A stretch of 28,671 nucleotides of DNA from an uncultured Bacilli bacterium (GTDB lineage Bacteria > Bacillota_I > Bacilli_A > RF39 > UBA660), in NCBI GenBank assembly GCA_934096715.1, contig CAKOMQ010000015.1:1-28671 (forward strand), given 5' to 3'. This document shows, piece by piece, positions 6,719-12,300 of the stretch (position 1 is its first letter; every line of letters begins with the position of its first letter). The notes under the pieces were generated by a model. The model had not been told where the DNA came from and ran no database searches. It saw only the letters and a program-made list of their open reading frames with translations. Both the position numbers and the translations under genes were made by a program.

Positions 6719-8224
6719 TTATTCAAAAGAAAGAAATACTGTAATTGATTTATCTTCAAATATTTCAATTTTCTTAATTAAATTAACAAGTAACTCTCTA
6801 GTAAATTTTTTATTATTTAATATATCATCTATCTTTTTATAGTTAATATTAGTTTCTATATTCTCCTTAATTTTTAATTCTTTTTCTTTATTATTAATTT
6901 CTTTTAATAAATAATCTCTTATTTTTAGATATTGATTCTCAGTTATAATATTATTTAATTTATCTAAATAAATAGTATCTATCTTATTATTTAAATTATT
7001 TATTTCCTTTTTTAATAATTTTCTTTTATCTTTTTTCTTAACTAGTTTTTTAATATCTTTAATAACTTTATCTTTTATTAAATCTTTATCAATTTTACTT
7101 TCACATATTTTAAATAATTCATTTAAAATAGCACTTTCTAACTTATCATAATTATTTGAATGCATTTTACAACGCCTAGTCTTATATGTACGATAATAAT
7201 TACATATTGTATAAGAATTATTATCACTTTTTCTTCTAGGCATTACTGCTATTCGATGATGACAATCTCCACAGTATAATAAACCATCTAATAAATTATT
7301 TTCTTTCTTCTCTATTCTACCAACACATTTAGGTAGCATCTCTTCTACTCTTTTAAACATTTCTTTACTAATAATTCTTTCATGTGTATTATCTACCACA
7401 ATAAAGTCTTCTTTATTATTTTTAACTATCTTCTTTATCTTATAATTAATTTTGCTTCTCTTATTTTGAATCATACACCCTGTATATATTTCATTTGTAA
7501 GAATATCTTTTATAGTTTTAGAATTCCATCCATGACTGCATTTAATATTTTTCCAATCAAAGTTATAGTATTCACTTGGAGACTTCACTCCTTCTTTAGT
7601 AAGTAACTTAGCAATCTTATAACAACTATATCCATCTAAACATAAAGAATATATTCTTTTAACAACGACTTCTTTTTCTTTATCAATTACTAGTTTATTT
7701 TTATCTAATGGATCTTGTTTATAACCAAACGGTGGTCTACCACCAACCCACTTACCTTCTTTCATTTTAGCTCTTAAACTAGATTTAATTTTCTTACTTA
7801 TATCTTTAGCATACATATCATTCATAATAGCTTTGAAGGGTGCTATATCATTATTAGTACTATCTAAATAAGTATCAATATTATCAGTAATAGAAACATA
7901 TCTTACATTATATTTAGGAAAATATTTTTCTATTAAATTACCTGTTCCAATATAATCTCTACCTAATCTAGACATATCTTTAGTAATAACCATATTAACT
8001 TTTTTATTCTCTATATCTTTTATTAATCTATTAAAAGAAGGTCTATCAAAACTAGTACCACTATAACCATCATCTATATAAATATCATATACCTTTAAAT
8101 TATTCTCATTTACATACTGCATAAGTAAACTCTTTTGATTAGTTATACTTTCACTTTCAATATTCTTATTATCATCTTCTCTAGAAAGCCTAATATATAA
8201 TCCCACAGAAAAAGAATTATTCAT
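6719..8224 (-). CDS. Large serine recombinase
   Basis: This is a 501-residue site-specific recombinase. The N-terminal resolvase domain has YIRLSRED with the nucleophile S14, DDGYSGTSFDRPSF, and MVITKDMSRLGRDYIGTG. The recombinase domain follows (GGRPPFGYKQ...), then a zinc ribbon (LYCGDCHHRIAV ... CNYY ... RRCKMH) and a long lysine-rich coiled coil (about residues 375-460). Such enzymes cut both DNA partners with 2-nt overhangs and join attP to attB; excision needs a directionality factor. This fits the TnpX/TndX and SpoIVCA-like group. It lies inside the element whose ends are described at 5127 and 10466. Its ATG overlaps the stop of a 31-residue ORF, so translation is probably coupled. Confidence 0.95.
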   Translation of the reverse strand: MNNSFSVGLYIRLSREDDNKNIESESITNQKSLLMQYVNENNLKVYDIYIDDGYSGTSFDRPSFNRLIKDIENKKVNMVITKDMSRLGRDYIGTGNLIEKYFPKYNVRYVSITDNIDTYLDSTNNDIAPFKAIMNDMYAKDISKKIKSSLRAKMKEGKWVGGRPPFGYKQDPLDKNKLVIDKEKEVVVKRIYSLCLDGYSCYKIAKLLTKEGVKSPSEYYNFDWKNIKCSHGWNSKTIKDILTNEIYTGCMIQNKRSKINYKIKKIVKNNKEDFIVVDNTHERIISKEMFKRVEEMLPKCVGRIEKKENNLLDGLLYCGDCHHRIAVMPRRKSDNNSYTICNYYRTYKTRRCKMHSNNYDKLESAILNELFKICESKIDKDLIKDKVIKDIKKLVKKKDKRKLLKKEINNLNNKIDTIYLDKLNNIITENQYLKIRDYLLKEINNKEKELKIKENIETNINYKKIDDILNNKKFTRELLVNLIKKIEIFEDKSITVFLSFE

Positions 8225-8312
8225 CTACTACTCCGAATAATTCTTTTTCTATTACTCTAATATATATATCATTTATATCTAAATCATCATACTTAAAAGT
8301 TATCTTATACAT
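8217..8312 (-). CDS. 31-residue leader ORF overlapping the recombinase start
   Basis: ATG at 8312 with GGTGA 7 nt upstream. It encodes MYKITFKYDDLDINDIYIRV followed by IEKELFGVVDE. Its stop shares bases with the recombinase start (ATGAATAA), the layout of translational coupling. No known family. It may set the level of the recombinase or act as a small cofactor. Confidence 0.6.
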   Translation of the reverse strand: MYKITFKYDDLDINDIYIRVIEKELFGVVDE

Positions 8313-8328
8313 AATAATTCACCATTAA

Positions 8329-8358
8329 ATTATATGAATCATTACTATATGATTATTC
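8329..8358 (-). promoter_or_regulatory. Possible sigma-E-type promoter of the recombinase operon
   Basis: Minus strand: GAATAAT (8358-8352), 15 nt, CATATAAT (8336-8329), 16 nt before the leader ORF. This is close to the B. subtilis sigma-E pattern (kmATATT-N14/15-CATACAmT) with one mismatch in each box. A sigma-A -10 (TATAAT) overlaps it but has no matching -35. Confidence 0.45.
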
Positions 8359-8389
8359 TTATACGAGACATAGTTAGATTAACGAGACC
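8359..8389 (-). repeat. Conserved 3'-flank repeat of variable-protein genes (copy 1)
   Basis: 31 bp matching 27284-27314 in 28 positions, containing two ACGAGAC units 19 nt apart. It sits at and just after the stop of the decayed C-terminus (8374-8574), as the other copy sits just after the 27329 gene. Function unknown. Confidence 0.7.
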
Positions 8390-8663
8390 TGCGATTCATT
8401 TATTATAAATGGATTTGCTAGTCTTCCATCTCCATTCAAAGTAATTTTAACATCACTTGTTAAATAAAAGCCTGAGCAAACACCAAACATACCGCAACTC
8501 CACTCCCACGAGAGTTTGAAAAATAAGTCTGATTTGTTATTTATATTTCTATACAAAAAGTGTGTTGATACCATTTTCGGCAGGCGCCGACTTTACAGCC
8601 GGCGAATTTTATTTTAGCACATATTGCAAGTATTAAATTCTATAATATTTTTTGTTATCAAGA
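8374..8663 (-). pseudogene. Remnant of a further variable-family paralogue
   Basis: The minus strand carries a promoter-like stretch (8663-8630) that shares ATTCTATAATATTTT with the promoter of the 1-185 gene. About 55 nt later comes an open frame (8574-8374) ending FGVCSGFYLTSDVKI, then NGDGRLANPFIINE. This is the family tail RPVFYLTSDVKI...DGDGSLENPFIIEN with the key RPV changed to CSG. Everything between promoter and tail, normally about 1.4 kb, is missing. Both a frame ending in the family tail and a frame beginning LSR/SRGSG-like are visible, so indels are likely inside the old variable region. It lies within the coat-gene element, downstream of the intact copy. Confidence 0.7.
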
Positions 8664-8721
8664 CTTTTCGCTAGCCGCACCCGTACTACAACGCATTAGA
8701 CCGGCCCTGTTATCGAACGCC
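8575..8721. other. GC-rich intergenic patch after the element-borne variable gene
   Basis: The interval holds two GC-rich islands (8580-8605 and 8664-8721) around the AT-rich promoter remnant. By hand count 8701-8760 has 34 G/C of 60, unlike the rest of the window. The first island can fold as CGCCG-N10-CGGCG. I see no coding frame, no terminator U-tract and no template repeat. Confidence 0.5.
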
Positions 8722-10248
8722 CTATCGGATCATGAACGGATCGTCAAGCGACCCATTTCCGCCCAAATACGCTTGATTCGATGTAAGATAGAAGACTGGG
8801 CGCGAACCAAACGTATAGCTCACGTAGCGGTTGTTCACGTAACCGTCGCTATAGACACTCCACGCATAGAAGTAGCCACTGCTACTAGTCCCAGCACGAG
8901 AAAGCGTCCATTCATCAGTACCCTTTGTTGTGTCATTATTACTTTGATGCATCCATCCTGTTTTTAATGTACTCGCATTTGATGATCCTGTTAGTATTAA
9001 AGCATTTGACCCCAATGACATTTGATAATCACTTACATACATTAAGCCAATCTTGGCACTTGGTGTTGTCCATTTACCTACTGTACTCGCTTTTGTCGTT
9101 CTATTCATTTCATGTAAGTATATTTGTTGTGTTGTTAATCCGCTAAAATAATTTGGACCACTACTTCCATCGTATGTTTTTGTATTTACTGCACTCCATG
9201 TCCAGTTTTCAATTCTATTGTTCCATGTTGTATCTTGTAAATAATCATATGTTGTATTTGTTAAGAAATAACTTCCATTAAGTCCTTTATACATATCACT
9301 GTTTTCCCATGATTTATCTGTTTCATCGTCCGCATTCCATGCATATTTTTCTAATTGTTTATATTTAATTAGTTTAACATGGTTTTCTCCATTTGCATCT
9401 GAGAATACTCCTAATACTCTATACATATATTTATCTTGATTTGCTGTACATTCTGATTTATTATTTGTACCAAAACATATAAAGTTATTTGGATTAGTAC
9501 TAGTTCCTACTGCACCACTTCCTGTATATCTATAGCCATCGCCTTCAAGTCCACTTTGCCATAATTTTCCACTTGCGATTAATTTATCTGCTAGTGGTGT
9601 TGAATCAGCGTGTAACTTACATGAAAATGCTTTTTTATCTCCACTATTATATGGTTCTATTTTTATTGTATATGAATTACCCACTAGTTTATCTTGAGTA
9701 GTCGATGTATTTGTTATACTACTTGTTAATGGTATTGATACACTATTTCCTTTTGTTAAGTTTTTAATTTCTCCACTTACTATAATGCCTGTAGTTCCTG
9801 CAGTAGTTAATTCTTTTAAAGTCATAGTCTTATCTCCAACTACTACTTTTACATCTGAGTCTGAATTATCGGAGATTGGAGTTGTTACGGTTGCTGTTAC
9901 TTTATAATTATAAGTACAGTCTAGTGCTTCATCTCCTTCTGGTAATTGTGCTGTTGCTAATGTATAGTTTGGATTAGTAGTTAGTGCTAGTCCGTTTTCA
10001 TTTTCATTAGCATAATAAGTCTTTCCTGCATTTGCTTGACTCATTAAATTTGCATCCAAGTTAAGATATAACTTAGATGTTTTAATTTGCATTGATGGAT
10101 TACCTAAGTTGTTTGCTTTACCTGATACCTTAGCCCCCGTCTTATCGTTGCTCGCATTTATACTAAAGTATGCATATGTTCCACCTACTAAAAGTAATAA
10201 TGCAAAAGCAAGTGCTACAACTATAAGTTGCTTTTTCTTTTCTTTCAT
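8722..10248 (-). CDS. Secreted variable protein 1 (DGR-type target), element-borne
   Basis: This 508-residue protein has an N-terminal hydrophobic signal (about residues 7-27) ending GGTYAYFS, like SipW-processed TasA/camelysin proteins. An N-terminal beta-rich domain (about 35-212) has a probable disulphide pair C111/C210. The second domain (about 225-508) has C258/C267, DKYMYRVLG, WTTPSAKIGLMY, GWMHQSNND, WTLSR and the end RPVFYL. It resembles C-type-lectin/DUF6273-like domains that end in RPV-x-L. Residues 452-482 are hypervariable among paralogues and GC-rich (53 G/C in 8801-8900 by hand count). The protein probably sits outside the cell and binds variable ligands. The start follows AAGGTAAGGT. 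It is cargo of the element that splits the CotD-like gene. Homology to the paralogues is certain; DGR control is inferred. Confidence 0.88.
   Translation of the reverse strand: MKEKKKQLIVVALAFALLLLVGGTYAYFSINASNDKTGAKVSGKANNLGNPSMQIKTSKLYLNLDANLMSQANAGKTYYANENENGLALTTNPNYTLATAQLPEGDEALDCTYNYKVTATVTTPISDNSDSDVKVVVGDKTMTLKELTTAGTTGIIVSGEIKNLTKGNSVSIPLTSSITNTSTTQDKLVGNSYTIKIEPYNSGDKKAFSCKLHADSTPLADKLIASGKLWQSGLEGDGYRYTGSGAVGTSTNPNNFICFGTNNKSECTANQDKYMYRVLGVFSDANGENHVKLIKYKQLEKYAWNADDETDKSWENSDMYKGLNGSYFLTNTTYDYLQDTTWNNRIENWTWSAVNTKTYDGSSGPNYFSGLTTQQIYLHEMNRTTKASTVGKWTTPSAKIGLMYVSDYQMSLGSNALILTGSSNASTLKTGWMHQSNNDTTKGTDEWTLSRAGTSSSGYFYAWSVYSDGYVNNRYVSYTFGSRPVFYLTSNQAYLGGNGSLDDPFMIR
8803..8895 (-). 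other. Variable region 1 (31 codons)
   Basis: This lies between the conserved codons for LSR and RPVFYL. Against variable region 2, 18 of 31 aligned codons differ at position 1 or 2 and only 5 at position 3. Most variable codons end in C or T, as expected from mutation of AAC/AAT codons. The 21 nt just 3' of it on the coding strand (8802-8782) are identical in all three genes. Confidence 0.8.
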
Positions 10249-10355
10249 AATACCTTACCTTTTCTATATACTAAAAAAAGGTTATTTCTAGCCTTAAAGT
10301 TATAAATTTTTTAGGCTAAAATTAATATCAATTACCTTCTTTTATTATCAAGATA

Positions 10356-10384
10356 ATCGTATCAAATTTTATATAGAATTACAA
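10356..10384 (-). promoter_or_regulatory. Promoter of variable protein 1
   Basis: Minus strand: TTGTAA (10384-10379), 17-nt spacer, TACGAT (10361-10356). The leader is about 100 nt and contains an inverted repeat TAGCCT...AGGCTA (10318-10313 with 10294-10289) followed by a T-run at 10278-10272, which might attenuate transcription. Confidence 0.55.
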
Positions 10385-10445
10385 GACTTTTTTCTATATT
10401 TTTTACTTCTAAATTTAGCCAATAAATAAATATGTGACCTACCAA

Positions 10446-10475
10446 TATAACATAAATTATCAATCATGTGGTACT
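10446..10475. other. Right junction (attachment half-site) of the intervening element
   Basis: The plus strand reads an arm ending ATCAATC (10446-10465), the core ATGTG (10466-10470), then GTACTTC of the coat gene. The arm is the inverted partner of 5131-5150 (16 of 20). Confidence 0.8.
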
Positions 10476-10657
10476 TCATAGCACATATATCTATGGCACA
10501 CTCTTTCTTGTGGACATTCTTGTATTGGTGGACACATAGTATTCATAGTATTCATACAACATCCATCATTCATATCCATATTCATACTTTCCATTTTATC
10601 AGTTTTCATTTCTTTAAAAGAAGTCTTTCCTGTATATTCAAAATTACTTTGATTCAT
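10460..10657 (-). CDS. 5' half of an interrupted CotD-like spore-coat gene
   Basis: As read now, this is a 65-residue frame: a Met/Asp-rich front (MESMNMDMNDGCCMNTMNTM) and then CPPIQECPQERVCHRYMCYE, VPH, D and a TGA stop. The last codon and the stop belong to the inserted element. The coat gene itself is broken after CAT (H64), where the ATGTG core lies. The segment has a proper start with AAAGG upstream and a sigma-K-like promoter, but no terminator close behind. Joined to 5129-5007 it gives EVPH-IIPCNTR and a 103-residue Cys/His-rich protein resembling the inner-coat protein CotD. In the present arrangement a truncated peptide could still be made. A narrower family match cannot be given by eye. 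Confidence 0.82.
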   Translation of the reverse strand: MNQSNFEYTGKTSFKEMKTDKMESMNMDMNDGCCMNTMNTMCPPIQECPQERVCHRYMCYEVPHD

Positions 10658-10677
10658 AATACCTATCCTTTCTATTC

Positions 10678-10705
10678 TATATTATGAATCTTTATATTAT
10701 TTGTA
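10678..10705 (-). promoter_or_regulatory. Sporulation (sigma-K/sigma-E-like) promoter of the CotD-like gene
   Basis: Minus strand: TACA (10705-10702), 15 nt, CATAATATA (10686-10678), 20 nt before the ATG. The -10 fits the mother-cell pattern CATANNNTA exactly; the -35 is close to the sigma-K mACm. There is no good sigma-A promoter in the 52-nt gap. Confidence 0.5.
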
Positions 10706-10709
10706 TGGG

Positions 10710-11480
10710 TTAAGATACATTTACTTTTCTTTCTATTTGATTACTATTACCAAATCTATCAGTAACTTTATAAGTAACTATATAATTACCAGCTTTAGTT
10801 GTATCTACATTACTAGTAACTTCTATTAAGCTAGATATATCTCCATCACAAGAATTTGTGGCAGTTGCCCCCTTCTCCTTATACTCATCATTAACATTTA
10901 AATTAACTATATCTTCTCCATTTAAAGTAATAGAAGGTATACTTAAATCTAAATTATTTAATTTGACTTTCTTATTAGTAACATTACCGCTAGAATCTTT
11001 AACAGTAAGTATTAAGTACTTCTTAGTCATTTTTTCTTCGACATTCTTAGTTATATTACCATCATAGTTATCAAGTGCTACATACTTAAAGTCATCTACT
11101 TTTTTACCTTCACACATATTAACTATTTTATTATTAATATTTATAACTGGACTAGTAAGATCTACTACATTCACGGTTCTTGTTTTAGTATAAGTCTTAT
11201 TTTTATATTTAACTTTATAAGTAACATAATAAGTTCCAAGTTTACTAGTATCAACTTCATTAGTAGTTTTAACTTTCAAATCATCACTAAAAAATATACT
11301 ATTCTTATAATAAGAAGTTGCTCCATTATCATGATAATCTTCTAATACATTTTGATATACTTCTTCACTACCATTTATAAAAAATGCAAATTCTGGTCTA
11401 ATAGAAGCATTTACTATTAAAAGTACTAAAAGAGTCACAAAAAAAGAACCAATTAAAATTATTATTGTCTTACTTTTCAT
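10710..11480 (-). CDS. Membrane-anchored Ig-like (DUF5011-type) repeat protein
   Basis: This 256-residue protein has one N-terminal membrane anchor or signal (about residues 4-26) and then Ig-like repeats. The first includes YHDNGATSYYKN, VDTSKLGTYYVTYKVKYKN and VVDLTSPVI. A short middle module has YVALDNYDGNITKNV and VKDSSGNVT. The last has YKEKGATATNSCDGDISSLI and VDTTKAGNYIVTYKVTDRFG. This pattern (E-x-GA-A-D--DG, T--GtY-VtYkvtD-sGN) is the DUF5011/HYR-like bacterial Ig fold found in surface proteins. AAGGGTGATTAA precedes the ATG. It lies 19 nt after the camelysin-like gene and is probably in one operon with it. Likely role: an extracellular structural or adhesive module; no partner is visible. 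Confidence 0.85.
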   Translation of the reverse strand: MKSKTIIILIGSFFVTLLVLLIVNASIRPEFAFFINGSEEVYQNVLEDYHDNGATSYYKNSIFFSDDLKVKTTNEVDTSKLGTYYVTYKVKYKNKTYTKTRTVNVVDLTSPVININNKIVNMCEGKKVDDFKYVALDNYDGNITKNVEEKMTKKYLILTVKDSSGNVTNKKVKLNNLDLSIPSITLNGEDIVNLNVNDEYKEKGATATNSCDGDISSLIEVTSNVDTTKAGNYIVTYKVTDRFGNSNQIERKVNVS

Positions 11481-11499
11481 TTAATCACCCTTAATAATA

Positions 11500-12204
11500 T
11501 TAATCAGCTTCTACGCATTGGAATAAAGTATCAGCACCATCAACTTTTTCAGGTTCAATTAATACTTCAAGATGTTTATTTGCTATACTTAATCCTTGAT
11601 CCCAATTAGTATTCTTAATATATAATTCAACATTAATAAGCTGTACACCTTTTTTAGCTACATCATCTAATTCATAATCATCACTTACAAGTGGATAAAA
11701 ATATCCTTTTAGGTTCATAGTACCAGCATTATTTAAATCATATAAATCAATTGTTTTACCATCAGTAATAGTTGAATCGCCTGAAAATGATAATACAATT
11801 TCATCATGACCAGTCGTTTTCATAGAGTTATTTTCTCCATAAGATACTTTAAAATTATAATAACATTTATATTTTAAATTACCCCCACTAACACGTACCT
11901 CTGTTAAAGGAAAAACATGATTTTCACTTTCTAACGCGTACCCTTTATTAATATCATTAGTAGCATAATACTTAGTACCAATCTTTAAATCACTCATATC
12001 ACTTGCATTAACACTAAAATATAGCTTTCTAGTTTTATTTTGAAAAGTAATTCCCCCTTCAGCTTTAGCAGATTTACTTTTCATACTTGCTGTATTATTA
12101 CCATTAATGACAATTCCAAAGTATGCAAAAGATGCCCCTAGTACAAATACCAGAAGAGTTAAAATACTAATAACTTCTAAAAATAACATTCTTTTCTTTT
12201 GCAT
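11500..12204 (-). CDS. One-domain secreted relative of the variable proteins (camelysin/TasA-like)
   Basis: This 234-residue protein has a signal ending VLGASFAYFG. The rest parallels the first domain of the variable proteins: KTRKLYFSVNASDM for KTSKLYLNLDANLM, GTKYYATND for GKTYYANEN, YKCYYNFKVSY for LDCTYNYKVTA, DLYDLNNAGTMNLKGYF for the LKELTTAGT region, and LEVLIEPEKVDGADTLFQC for IKIEPYNSGDKKAFSC. Both conserved cysteines are kept. The whole lectin-like domain with its variable region is missing. This shows that the N-terminal domain is a stand-alone unit, perhaps the fibre-forming or anchoring part. It has its own promoter (12229-12257) and AGGTGATG upstream of the ATG. Homology is clear by eye; the role is inferred. 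Confidence 0.8.
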   Translation of the reverse strand: MQKKRMLFLEVISILTLLVFVLGASFAYFGIVINGNNTASMKSKSAKAEGGITFQNKTRKLYFSVNASDMSDLKIGTKYYATNDINKGYALESENHVFPLTEVRVSGGNLKYKCYYNFKVSYGENNSMKTTGHDEIVLSFSGDSTITDGKTIDLYDLNNAGTMNLKGYFYPLVSDDYELDDVAKKGVQLINVELYIKNTNWDQGLSIANKHLEVLIEPEKVDGADTLFQCVEAD

Positions 12205-12228
12205 TTTTTCATCACCTATTATATCTAT

Positions 12229-12257
12229 ATTTTATTAAATTATTTAATTCAAGTCAA
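12229..12257 (-). promoter_or_regulatory. Sigma-A promoter of the camelysin-like/Ig-like operon
   Basis: Minus strand: TTGACT (12257-12252), 17-nt spacer, TAAAAT (12234-12229). It is one of the best sigma-A matches in the window. Confidence 0.7.
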
Positions 12258-12300
12258 CCTTATTCCGTTAGAGATTATTCCTTTTACAATATTTTAGACA

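Larger units (their letters stand above)
5127..10470. mobile_element. 5.34-kb serine-recombinase element interrupting a CotD-like gene
   Basis: The element lies between two copies of ATGTG (5127-5131 and 10466-10470), 5339 bp apart. It separates the 5' part of a coat gene (with promoter and ribosome-binding site) from its 3' part (with stop and terminator). Just inside the cores, the ends are inverted arms identical in 16 of 20 positions. The joined circle would read ATCAATC-ATGT-GATTGAT, a typical dyad site for a serine integrase. Cargo on the minus strand: variable secreted protein, remnant paralogue, 31-residue ORF, large serine recombinase, 59-residue ORF, Fic protein and Nudix hydrolase. 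Excision would restore the coat gene exactly, as skin does for sigK. Seen: junctions, frame and recombinase. Inferred: sporulation-timed excision. Confidence 0.85.

Noticed and set aside
8359..8389. The ACGAGAC flank as the recombinase attachment site
   Set aside because: The true element ends at 5127 and 10466 are defined by the broken coat frame and inverted arms; the flank recurs at 27284 without a recombinase.
8575..8721. A DGR template repeat or structural RNA in the GC-rich gap
   Set aside because: The 21-nt block and the fixed codons of the variable regions do not occur there on either strand; the hairpin is only 5 bp.
8773..9146. Open frames on the plus strand opposite the variable genes (also 18767-19072 and 27380-28005)
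   Set aside because: Shadows of the minus-strand genes, with no ribosome-binding sites and no recognisable protein features.
10249..10459. The hairpin at 10289-10318 as a firm terminator
   Set aside because: Only 6 bp with an 18-nt loop, and the T-run is about 10 nt away; noted only as a possible attenuator.
5127..10470. Reading the element as a prophage
   Set aside because: No capsid, terminase, portal or lysis genes; only recombinase and a few cargo genes fit in 5.3 kb.
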